Source: Planctomycetota bacterium (lineage in GTDB: Bacteria > Planctomycetota > UBA1135 > UBA2386). From it: 7,683 nt of DNA. The notes below the pieces were generated by a model. It was not told where the DNA came from and did no database searches. It saw nothing but the letters and a program-made list of their open reading frames with translations. Below are positions 1 through 7,683 of this stretch, one piece after another. The stretch spans positions 1 to 7,683 of the forward strand of contig JAGQQZ010000310.1 in assembly GCA_020425915.1 (NCBI GenBank), given 5' to 3'. The position numbers and the translations under genes were made by a program. How positions within the stretch are numbered: position 1 is the stretch's first letter; each line of letters opens with the position of its first letter.

Positions 1-88
1 CGCGAAGGTGACGGGGCAAACGAGGGGAGCCCCCACGTCTTGCCTTTGATCCCGAGCGCTCGCGAGCCAAGCACGCCCCAACCGACTA

Positions 89-116
89 CCCAACTACCCC
101 ACTGCCCCGCGCCCCC
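89..116 (-). other. Potential G-quadruplex spanning the DUF6986 stop codon
   Basis: On the minus strand, reading 116 to 89, four G tracts (112-116, 105-108, 97-100 and 89-91) are separated by loops of 3, 4 and 5 nt, which fits the canonical G3+N1-7 pattern. A fifth tract follows at 76-79. The TAG stop (96-94) lies in the last loop, so the structure would form in the mRNA at the end of the gene. No experimental meaning can be claimed; it could act as a 3' stabiliser or pause site. Confidence 0.45.
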
Positions 117-1449
117 GCAGGATCCGCGCGAACGACCTCGTCCGAATCTCCTCCACACTCAACCCCGTCACCCCCAGCTCCGCCATCGACACCGCCCCAC
201 AGTTCAAACCCCGCAGGAAGTAGTTCAACAACCCCTGCCCGGTCGCCGCGTCGTCGAACACTTCCCCGACCAGCGTCGCCTGCGCGGCCTTCTCGACGAA
301 GTTGGCCAACCGTTCCGCGGCCGCTTCGAAGCCTTCGAGGAAGAACGCATACGTCATCCCGTAGCGCACCGGCAACTGCGCCGGGTGCAGATCCCAACCC
401 TGGTAGAACGCGTTCTCCAGCGAGTGCCGAATGTGTTTCGCTGCGAGCCGCCACGCGTCGTGGACGACCTGCCGGTTCTCGCGCTCCTGCTCGGCCGTGA
501 GCGACTCGGGCTTCCCGGCGTGCGGACCGACCGGCATGACGTTCGTCGCGCCGTCGGACAGCCAGATGCCGGTGCCGGCGAACGCGACCTTCATCCAGTG
601 CAACGCGAAGTCGCAGGCCGGATGGTCCATGCGCTGGTGCGCGGCGGTGATGCCACAACTCGCCGTGTAGTCGTAGGTGCCGAAGTGCGCGGCGACGCAG
701 CGACCCTCCGCGGCCTTCGCGAGCCGGGGCAACACGCAGTATCCGCGGGCGTCGAGCAGTGATTGTGTCAGCTCGATCATGAGCTCGAGCCGCAGCGATC
801 GGTCTGGCAGGCCGAGCTTGTGTTCGAGGTGTTCGAAGGCGTTGACGAGTGCCGTGACCTGCTCCGGAATCGGCACCTTCGGCAACGTGACCACGAAGTT
901 GTCCGGCAGTTTCCCCGCGGCGTCGAGCAGCGAGCGGACGAAGACGTCGAGCGTGCGGATCGAGCGCCGTCGCATCTCGTCGTTGAGCGGCTTGATGCGG
1001 ATCCCGACGAACGGCGGGAGCGTTCCTTCGCGCATGCCGACCGCGAGCTCGCGGGCGGCGCGCACCGCCGTCGCGTCTTCTTCGGGATCCGGTCGGACGC
1101 CGAACCCGTCCTCGAAGTCGATCCGGAAGTCCTCGACCGGCTCGGTCTCGAGTCGGGCCCGGACCCGCTCGTAGACCTGGGTCGCGAGGTCGCCGTCGGT
1201 CGGAAGACCGAGCGCCGCGGCGAACGTCGTCGCATCGGGTGCGTAGCGATTGAGCGAGGCGAGCGCGAGCTGGCCCAGCTTCGCCGTCGTCTTGCTCGAG
1301 AACAGCTGGGCTCCGCCGTAGACGGTGTGGATCGGTTGTCGATCCGGGCGATCGCCCGGGAACGACATCGCGAACTCGCGATTGGCCTGTCCGAGCTCGC
1401 CCATCGAGTCGGCCAGGTCGTCGAAAAGTGTGCTGTGGATCTCGTCCAT
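94..1449 (-). CDS. DUF6986 protein, HpcH/HpaI/CitE-like aldolase or lyase of unknown substrate
   Basis: A 451-residue soluble protein that I recognise as the DUF6986 family, related to the HpcH/HpaI/citrate-lyase-beta TIM barrels. The fold landmarks appear in order: VYGGAQLF (43-50), the acidic motif DFRIDFEDGFG (107-117), which resembles the DLEDAV strand of CitE, RIKPL (151-155, like VRVNP), LPKV (189-192), LMIELTQS (223-230, with the candidate metal-ligand Glu) and HFGTYDYTAS (255-264, like the G-x-x-DY motif of CitE). A divalent-metal C-C lyase or condensing activity is therefore likely. The substrate is unknown. The ATG at 1449 was chosen because it lies 2 nt after the uraH stop and 6 nt after a GAGGGAG ribosome binding site; the reading frame stays open another 231 codons upstream, but only as a shadow of uraH and uraD. 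As the last gene of a urate-to-ureidoglycolate operon, it may act on ureidoglycolate or glyoxylate, which is inference. The family call is firm and the function is not. Confidence 0.88.
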   Translation of the reverse strand: MDEIHSTLFDDLADSMGELGQANREFAMSFPGDRPDRQPIHTVYGGAQLFSSKTTAKLGQLALASLNRYAPDATTFAAALGLPTDGDLATQVYERVRARLETEPVEDFRIDFEDGFGVRPDPEEDATAVRAARELAVGMREGTLPPFVGIRIKPLNDEMRRRSIRTLDVFVRSLLDAAGKLPDNFVVTLPKVPIPEQVTALVNAFEHLEHKLGLPDRSLRLELMIELTQSLLDARGYCVLPRLAKAAEGRCVAAHFGTYDYTASCGITAAHQRMDHPACDFALHWMKVAFAGTGIWLSDGATNVMPVGPHAGKPESLTAEQERENRQVVHDAWRLAAKHIRHSLENAFYQGWDLHPAQLPVRYGMTYAFFLEGFEAAAERLANFVEKAAQATLVGEVFDDAATGQGLLNYFLRGLNCGAVSMAELGVTGLSVEEIRTRSFARILRGRGAVG

Positions 1450-1451
1450 CG

Positions 1452-1799
1452 TCAGCTCCCTCGATACGTCGTGTAGCCGAACGGGTTGAGCAGCAACGGG
1501 ACGTGGTAGTGCTCGTCGGCTGCGTCGACCCGGAACACGATCGGGACGTGGGGGTAGAACGTCTCGCGGTTCTGCGCCGCGAGGTAGTCCGCGACGTCGA
1601 AGGTCAATCGGAACGTGCCGGGCTCCAACGAGCCCGGCGGCAAGAAGTCGGAGACGCGGCCGTCGCCGTCCGTCCTGCCGCTCGCGATCTCTTGCGCCGT
1701 CGCGCCATCGAGCCGCTCCAGGACGACGCGAATGCCCGCGGCGGGTCGACCGATCGTGGTATCGAGCACGTGTGTCGTGATCGGACTGCGTTCGCTCAC
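1452..1799 (-). CDS. uraH: 5-hydroxyisourate hydrolase (transthyretin-like)
   Basis: A 115-residue enzyme that hydrolyses 5-hydroxyisourate, the unstable product of urate oxidation, to OHCU. The length is typical for bacterial HIU hydrolases. The N-terminal motif TTHVLDT carries His10, TDGDGR carries Arg48, and HYHVPLLL carries His99; these match the known catalytic His/Arg/His set. The protein ends in the diagnostic tetrapeptide YRGS, which separates these hydrolases from transthyretin. The start is the GTG at 1799: it forms a 4-bp GTGA overlap with the uraD stop and follows a strong GGAGG site. An upstream ATG at 1940 would add 47 residues that belong to no part of the family. There is no signal peptide, so it is cytoplasmic. 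Its partners UraD (upstream) and PuuD (first gene) supply the neighbouring steps. Confidence 0.96.
   Translation of the reverse strand: MSERSPITTHVLDTTIGRPAAGIRVVLERLDGATAQEIASGRTDGDGRVSDFLPPGSLEPGTFRLTFDVADYLAAQNRETFYPHVPIVFRVDAADEHYHVPLLLNPFGYTTYRGS
1456..1462 (-). promoter_or_regulatory. Ribosome binding site of the DUF6986 gene, inside the uraH YRGS codons
   Basis: GAGGGAG on the minus strand, 6 nt before the ATG at 1449. It is formed by the codons CGA-GGG-AGC for the final Arg-Gly-Ser of UraH, so the conserved C-terminal tetrapeptide of one gene also provides the ribosome site of the next. Confidence 0.75.
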
Positions 1800-2311
1800 G
1801 TTGCCTCCAGTTTGCGGATACGGATTCGAGTGATCGCGAGCTGCTCGTCGGCGGCGACGCGCCACTCGCGGTCCGGGTCGTTGTGGAGCCGGTCCCGCAG
1901 GATGTCCAGCATCTCCGCGGCAGACTTGCCGGTTGCACACACGACGAAGATGTAGCCGAACCGCTGCTCGTACTCGACGTTCGCGTCGCGCAGCGCGACC
2001 AGCGTCCCGTCGTCGGCCTGCTCCACCCCTGACTGCTCGTCGTCCGACCAGTCGAGATGGCGGGTGGGGTACCTCGCACGCAACGCCTCCAGGTCGCCGC
2101 CGATCTTCGGGTGGTGCGCGAGCGCCTCGAGGACGTCGTCACGCGTCATCGTCGCCCAGACGTCCGCAGCGGCGGCGAGCATCGCATCGCGCGTGCCGAA
2201 CGGGCGTCGAGCCGACATCTCGTCGACCCAGCGCTGCGCGCCGCAGCAGTTCGCCAGCTCGGTGCGCGCCGCGTCGTCGGGCAGCGAATCGATCCGCAGC
2301 CCGGGCCTCAC
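1796..2311 (-). CDS. uraD: OHCU decarboxylase
   Basis: A 171-residue, all-helical cytoplasmic enzyme that decarboxylates 2-oxo-4-hydroxy-4-carboxy-5-ureidoimidazoline to S-allantoin. Visible family marks are the N-terminal IDSLPDD segment (7-13), an ARRPF motif (34-38), the catalytic HHPKIGG loop with His67, the SDDEQSG helix start (89-95), where the family has Ser/Glu/Gln active-site residues, and NVEYEQRFGYIFVVCATGKS followed by RLHND and an arginine-rich C-terminus. The length is normal for the family. The start is the GTG at 2311, which forms a 4-bp GTGA overlap with the alc stop. The frame remains open far upstream to 3226, but that part only mirrors alc. Upstream of the GTG there is a GGAG only 2 nt away, a weak site, so translation probably depends on coupling to alc. 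Confidence 0.95.
   Translation of the reverse strand: MRPGLRIDSLPDDAARTELANCCGAQRWVDEMSARRPFGTRDAMLAAAADVWATMTRDDVLEALAHHPKIGGDLEALRARYPTRHLDWSDDEQSGVEQADDGTLVALRDANVEYEQRFGYIFVVCATGKSAAEMLDILRDRLHNDPDREWRVAADEQLAITRIRIRKLEAT
1804..1808 (-). promoter_or_regulatory. Ribosome binding site of uraH (decides a GTG start)
   Basis: GGAGG on the minus strand, 4 nt before the GTG at 1799. It is the best Shine-Dalgarno match of the operon and lies inside the last codons of uraD. It supports the GTG start over the ATG at 1940. Confidence 0.75.
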
Positions 2312-3319
2312 GACTCCGCTCGCTGACCGAAGACGCGCATCCGGCTCACCCCGCCGTCGGGGTACACCGACAGACGGACGTGGGTGAACGGTCCGCGCTC
2401 GACGATCTCGTCGCGCAGGAAGCGACGTTCGTCGGCCTGCATCTTCATCTCGTCGAGGATCGTCCGCCAACCGTCGTGCGCGATCAGGTCGGTCGTGCGC
2501 GCACCGGCCGCGTCGATCCCTTCGAGTCGGCAACGGTCCGGGAAGTTGCCCTTGAAGTGGTTCGTGTCGAGTTCGACGACGTGAACCGATCCGCGTCCGC
2601 CGAGGCGCACGACGATCCAGTCGTGACCCGGTCCGCGCCGGCGCCGCGTCTCCCAGCCCTCGCCCATGTTCGCGGCGCGCCCGGGCGCGATCAGGTGGTT
2701 CATCGAGCCGAAGAACATGTCGCTGCACGCGAGCGCGAGCCCGCCGTTGTGCAGCGCCGCCAGATCGACGTCGCCCCGTGCGACGTGTCGGCGTGCGAGC
2801 TCGTCGTCGACCGCGCGCCAAGCCGGTTCGACGTCGCCGTAGACGCGGAGTCTGGCCACGCCGCCGTCGGGGAAGATGTTCAACCGCACATGGGTGTAGG
2901 CGCGCGGGTCGAGCACGGCGAACAGGTTCTGCGACCCGGCGCGCAGCGGCGACTGCGGTAGCACTTCGGTCCAGGTCGCCGACTCGAGGGCGTCGCCGTC
3001 GGCGCGCGTCGCGTCGAGCGACGCGAACGGCGGGTGGTTGCCGAGGAAGTGCGCGGTGTCGATGTCGACTCCGCGGATCACTCCGCTGGCGCCGAGCCGC
3101 AAGACGCACCAGTCGTGGCCGGGGCCGCGCTTGCGGCGGCTCTCCCAGCCGTCCATCCACTTGCCGTGCTCGGTGTACTCGTCGGGCAGGAACACCGGCT
3201 CGGTCGGTTCGACCAGGTTCTGGCATTCGGCGAAGAACTCGTCGTTGGTCGACAGCGCGCGGCCACCGATCGCGGCGGACGCGAGATCGACGAGCCCCGT
3301 GAACACGGCGGCTCCGGAA

Positions 3320-3333
<14 letters not shown>
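2308..3333 (-). CDS. alc: Allantoicase (allantoate amidinohydrolase)
   Basis: A 341-residue enzyme that splits allantoate into ureidoglycolate and urea. It shows the two-repeat structure of allantoicase. Repeat 1 has GWESRRKRGPGHDW (62-75), DIDTAHFLGNHPP (about 90-102) and THVRLNIFPDGGVARLRVYG (147-166). Repeat 2 has GWETRRRRGPGHDW (226-239), ELDTNHFKGNFPD, and a matching THVRLSVYPDGGVSRMRVFG near the C-terminus. The length fits the family. The ATG at 3333 overlaps the end of allB by 14 bp and has no evident Shine-Dalgarno sequence, which points to translational coupling. Its presence means nitrogen is released partly as urea, unlike pathways that use allantoate amidohydrolase. It is cytoplasmic, with no signal peptide. 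Confidence 0.96.
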
Positions 3334-4656
<1,323 letters not shown>

Positions 4657-4660
<4 letters not shown>

Positions 4661-5832
4661 TCGAGCTTCGCACCCTGCGCGAACCACGCGCCGATGACGT
4701 CACGCTCTGCCTGCGTCATGTGGGTCAGGTTCGCGAGCGGCATGACGCCGGACTGGACCTGGGTCGTCAGCCGTTGCGCGAGCGACTGGACCTGCGTGTC
4801 CGTGTCGAACATCACGCCCTTGGGGGCGACCGCGTAGAGCGGCGATGTCGGCGACATCGAGTGGCAGGTGACGCAGTGACGGTCGATGAGCGTCCTCACC
4901 TCGGCGAACGGGACTTCGGCGTGGTCGGCGAACGACTTCGGCCGCGACACGAACGCGAGCGACACGATCACGACCGCCGCGGATGGCAGCAGCCAGACGT
5001 TACGCCGTCCCTGGCCACGCAGGTTGAACCAGTGCCTCGTGCCAGCGCCCGCGATCGCGATGGCCGCGAGGATCGCCCAGTTCCAGGCGTGCCCGTACGT
5101 CATCGGGTAGTGGTTGCTCACCATGATGAACAGCACCGGCAGCGTGAAATAGTTGTTGTGCAACGATCGCTGTGCCGCCTCGATGCCGTAGCGCGCATCG
5201 GGAGCGTCCCCGTCGATCATCGCGTCGACCATGACGCGTTGGTTCGGAATGATCACGAAGAACACGTTCGCCGCCATGATCGTGCCGATCAGCGCGCCGA
5301 CGTGGATGTACGCGGCGCGGGCGCCGAACGTCCGTGTCAACCAGAACGCGAGGCCGGTGAACGCGAGGAACCCGACCGCGGCCAACAGCTCGGGCATGCG
5401 CCCGAGCGGGCTCTTGCACGCGAAGTGGTAGACGAGCCACCCGCCGACCAGCGTGCCGACGCCGATCGCGATCGCCTGCCAGCGCGTGAGGTCGGCGACC
5501 GTCGGATCCACGACCATCGTGCCGGCCTCGAGGTAGTAGGCGACGCACAGCAGGCAGAAGCCGCTGATCCAGGTGAAGTAGGCTTCCCACTTGAACCAGT
5601 GCAGGACCTTCGGGAGCCGCTCCGGAGCGACTCGATACTTCACGACCCGGTAGAAGTGTCCGCCGTGCACCGACCATAGGTCGCCGGCGACGCCGGGTTC
5701 GAGGTCGTCCCCGGCGCGGACGTGGTTGTTGAGCCAGTTGAAGTAGAACGACGTGCCGATCCACGCCGCGCCCGTCACGACGTGGACCCAGCGGAGGACG
5801 AGGTCGATCCAGCTCCAGCCGTGCAGGTCCAT
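4657..5832 (-). CDS. puuD: Membrane urate oxidase PuuD with C-terminal cytochrome c domain
   Basis: A 391-residue integral membrane protein that oxidises urate to 5-hydroxyisourate and passes electrons to a c-type heme. Eight hydrophobic segments can be seen at about 9-31, 83-103, 119-139, 147-166, 174-196, 229-245, 250-265 and 279-296. Family marks include HVVTGAAWIGTSFYF (17-31), GGHFYRVVKYRVAPERLPK (57-75), FKWEAYFTW (80-88), IIPNQ (194-198) and HNNYFTLPVLF (225-235). The tail carries the heme motif CVTCH (320-324), APKGVMFDT, and Met364 in SGVMPLAN as the likely sixth ligand. The ATG at 5832 fits the usual PuuD N-terminus (MDLHGWSW), although no clear Shine-Dalgarno precedes it. The frame is open to 6087, but that extension would run into the divergent kinase gene. 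It is the first gene of the operon and overlaps allB by 4 bp. Unlike cofactor-free uricase it should not release H2O2; this is known for the family, not shown here. Confidence 0.94.
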
Positions 5833-6000
5833 CGGCGGCTCATTCTGTCGAGGGTTTCGACGGCTCGCGATCGAGAACTTGGTGATTCGCGGAGCGGACC
5901 GATCCGCCGGCCGAACCGCGTGCCGCCCGTCGCAACGCGGAATCCGACTGCTCGAGCACGCGACCGAAGCCAGACATCGGTTCTTTCCGATGATCGGGGC
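5833..6000. promoter_or_regulatory. Divergent intergenic region between puuD and the kinase gene
   Basis: These 168 bp separate the puuD start (minus) from the kinase start (plus) and must hold the promoter of the operon, and probably that of the kinase. I see no convincing -35/-10 pair on either strand. The sequence contains short dyads: TCGA repeated at 5848-5851 and 5857-5860, CTCG/CGAG at 5864-5875, and GCGGA-CCGA-TCCGC at 5894-5907. Any of these could be an operator, but short GC dyads are common in such DNA. Confidence 0.45.
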
Positions 6001-7683
6001 ATGGGAGAGAGCACGAATGCATGGGGCGTTCGGCTGCGCTACGTCACGGCGTTGCTGCTCGTCGTTGGCTCGCTCCTGACGGTCCACGCGTTCGAGGATC
6101 GCGGCTGGGAGGCGGAGCGGCGTTGGACGCAGATCGTCAACGTCGCGGGGCGTCAGCGGATGCTGAGCCAGCGCCTGTCCAAGGACGTGCTGCGCGTGTT
6201 CCAGGCGTCGACGGTCGGCGATGCCGAGGGCGTGGCGCTCGGCGCCGCGGAGCTCGAGCGGACGCGCACCGAGCTACGCCGCGCCCACGATCATCTCGAA
6301 GACGTGCTGACCTCGTCCTTCGTGTCGGACGCAACGCCGTTCCGCGCCGGATTCGTTCGCGTCGGCCATTCTCTCCGGTCCCTGCAGGAGATCGGCGCCG
6401 AGGTCGGCGACCTGGCACGCGAGCGCCGGATCGAACCGGACGAAGCGGCGTTGCTGCCGCGGCTGTTCGAGCAGGAGGCGGAGTTCCTGCGCAACATGGA
6501 GTCGCTCGTGTCCAGGTGCGTGCGGACGGCGGACGAACAGCACGTCGACATGCGGCTCTGGAGTTGGTTGGCGACGATCGTGTGTGTCGGCGTCGTCATC
6601 GCGCTCGGGGGGACGATCATCGAGCCGGCTCTGCGACGCTTGTGCGACCGCCAGCGTGCCGCAGAGACCGAGGCGAAGCGCGCGCGGCAGGCCGAGGCCG
6701 CGCTCGCGAGCGAGCGAGAGCGGTTCGACCTGTGCGTCCGCGGATCGTCGGACGGTCTCTGGGACTACGACCCGAGCGACGGGTCGATGTGGTTCAGCGA
6801 TCGATTCCGCGCGCTCGTCGGCCGCGCCGAGGGGGCGTTCCCGGATCGCTTCGAATCGCTGCGCGAGCTGATGCATCCGAACGACGTCGAGGTGACGGTG
6901 GAGGCGCTCCGGGCGCATCTCGAGCACCGGGACCCGTTCCACGTGCACTGTCGACTCATGCAGCCGGACGGCGAGTATCGCTGGTTCCGCTGTCGCGGTC
7001 AGGCCGTCTGGGACGACGCGGGGAACGCCACGCGGATGGCCGGGTCGATATCCGACGTGCACGAGGCCCGGCTCGCCCGGGATCGGTTGGATCTCGCGGT
7101 TCGCTCCGCGGGTGTCGGTCTGTGGGATTGGGAGGTGCCGTCCGGCCAGACCTGGTTCAGCGACACCTTCTACACGATGCTCGGATACGCGCCCGGCGAG
7201 TTGCCGATGAACCTCGACACGTGGCAGCAGATCTGCCACCCCGAGGATCTGCCGCGGGCGTTCGAAGAGATCCAGAAGCACTTCGACGGGCGCGCGGACG
7301 TGTACCGCTGCGAGCAGAGACTCCGGTGCGCCGACGGTGTGTGGCGGTGGATCCTCGACGTCGGTGAAGTCGTCGAGTGGGACGCCGACGGCAAGCCGCT
7401 CCGCATGATCGGGGCGCATCTCGACATCGACGAACTGCACGGGGCGATGGAGCGGGCGCGCGCGTCCAATCGAGCCAAGGGCGAGTTCCTCGCGAACATG
7501 AGCCATGAGATCCGGACGCCGTTGACCGCGATCCTCGGCTTCGCCGAGGTCGCCGAGGACACGGCGACCGCGCCTGCCGACAGCCCGCTCGCGGACGCTC
7601 TCCGGACGATTCGGAGAAACGGCGAACACCTGATCACGATCATCAACGACATCCTCGACGTCTCGAAGATCGAGGCCGGCAAG
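6001..7683 (+). CDS. Membrane sensor histidine kinase, PilJ-like sensor plus two PAS domains (partial, C-terminus beyond window)
   Basis: An open frame of 561 codons with no stop before the window end. TM1 lies at about 14-31. A periplasmic domain of about 155 residues begins with GRQRMLSQRLSK (50-61), the hallmark of the PilJ/NarX-type sensor family. TM2 lies at about 188-207. A charged helix (about 214-242, AETEAKRARQAEAALASERE) leads to PAS 1 (about 242-355, with GLWDYDPSDG and HPNDVE) and PAS 2 (about 363-480, with GLWDWEVPSG and HPEDLP). HisKA follows, with phospho-acceptor His502 in EFLANMSHEIRTPL (495-508) and NDILDVSKIEAGK at the end. The HATPase_c domain, and any receiver domain, must lie outside. 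The ATG at 6001 gives a short cytoplasmic N-terminus before TM1. The ribosome site is poor (GGGG directly upstream), so the exact start is less sure. The gene is divergent from the urate operon. Its ligand and partner regulator are unknown, and a link to purines is only suggested by position. Confidence 0.9.
   Translation, partial: MGESTNAWGVRLRYVTALLLVVGSLLTVHAFEDRGWEAERRWTQIVNVAGRQRMLSQRLSKDVLRVFQASTVGDAEGVALGAAELERTRTELRRAHDHLEDVLTSSFVSDATPFRAGFVRVGHSLRSLQEIGAEVGDLARERRIEPDEAALLPRLFEQEAEFLRNMESLVSRCVRTADEQHVDMRLWSWLATIVCVGVVIALGGTIIEPALRRLCDRQRAAETEAKRARQAEAALASERERFDLCVRGSSDGLWDYDPSDGSMWFSDRFRALVGRAEGAFPDRFESLRELMHPNDVEVTVEALRAHLEHRDPFHVHCRLMQPDGEYRWFRCRGQAVWDDAGNATRMAGSISDVHEARLARDRLDLAVRSAGVGLWDWEVPSGQTWFSDTFYTMLGYAPGELPMNLDTWQQICHPEDLPRAFEEIQKHFDGRADVYRCEQRLRCADGVWRWILDVGEVVEWDADGKPLRMIGAHLDIDELHGAMERARASNRAKGEFLANMSHEIRTPLTAILGFAEVAEDTATAPADSPLADALRTIRRNGEHLITIINDILDVSKIEAGK

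Noticed and set aside
24..34. GGGG-AG-CCCC as a terminator hairpin after the operon
   Set aside because: The loop would have only 2 nt and no T-tract follows on the minus strand, so an intrinsic terminator is not supported.
40..762. A 240-codon plus-strand frame at the window start
   Set aside because: It is a Pro/Arg-rich shadow of the DUF6986 gene with no family resemblance.
94..1449. Calling the last gene malate synthase or citrate lyase outright
   Set aside because: Only the fold-level motifs agree; the signature motifs of those enzymes are not present as such, so only a family-level name is justified.
94..2142. A 682-codon open frame extending the DUF6986 gene upstream
   Set aside because: The first 231 codons are an arginine- and serine-rich shadow of uraH and uraD; the family-like protein begins at the ATG at 1449 with a good ribosome site.
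1796..3226. A 476-codon frame extending uraD upstream
   Set aside because: The extension is a low-complexity Arg/Ala shadow of alc; the GTG at 2311 gives a normal-length OHCU decarboxylase.
4720..5679. A 319-codon plus-strand frame opposite puuD
   Set aside because: Its Arg/Asp/His-rich composition mirrors the codons of the membrane protein on the other strand; no domain is visible.
5843..5843. An alternative ATG for puuD just upstream
   Set aside because: It is out of frame with the PuuD sequence and leads to a short Ser/Thr-rich frame.
6021..7367. A 448-codon plus-strand frame inside the kinase gene
   Set aside because: It is out of frame with the clear TM-PilJ-PAS-PAS-HisKA reading and is arginine-rich, as expected from GC-rich codon shadowing.
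6274..7629. A 451-codon minus-strand frame opposite the kinase gene
   Set aside because: It shows no recognisable domain; long antisense frames are expected in DNA with GC-rich third codon positions.

Overview
This GC-rich window (roughly two-thirds G+C by eye) carries a compact purine-catabolism operon on the minus strand and the first part of a divergent sensor kinase gene on the plus strand. The host looks like a high-GC Gram-negative bacterium, because the urate oxidase is a membrane protein with a c-type cytochrome domain and the kinase has a periplasmic PilJ/NarX-like sensor. Planctomycetota or Myxococcota would fit, but nothing here fixes the phylum.

The operon reads right to left. 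puuD (5832 to 4657) encodes a membrane urate oxidase fused to cytochrome c. allB (4660 to 3320) is allantoinase and alc (3333 to 2308) is allantoicase. uraD (2311 to 1796) is OHCU decarboxylase and uraH (1799 to 1452) is 5-hydroxyisourate hydrolase. Last comes a DUF6986 protein of the HpcH/HpaI/CitE aldolase-lyase fold (1449 to 94). Junctions are tight: overlaps of 4, 14, 4 and 4 bp, then a 2-nt gap. The six genes therefore very likely form one translationally coupled transcript.

Together the recognised enzymes convert urate to 5-hydroxyisourate (PuuD), OHCU (UraH), S-allantoin (UraD), allantoate (AllB), and then ureidoglycolate plus urea (Alc). No ureidoglycolate lyase, urease, xanthine dehydrogenase, transporter or dedicated transcription factor is visible. 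The DUF6986 protein sits where an enzyme for the end product (ureidoglycolate or glyoxylate) would be expected. It is the least understood and most interesting part of the window.

A 168-bp intergenic region (5833-6000) separates puuD from the divergent kinase gene. The kinase (6001 to beyond the window end) has TM1, a PilJ-like periplasmic sensor, TM2, a coiled coil, two PAS domains and the start of the HisKA domain; its ATPase domain lies outside. Positions 1-93 hold no gene I can support. A G-quadruplex-capable run of G tracts (minus strand, 116-89) spans the DUF6986 stop codon. No tRNA, rRNA, CRISPR or mobile element is visible.
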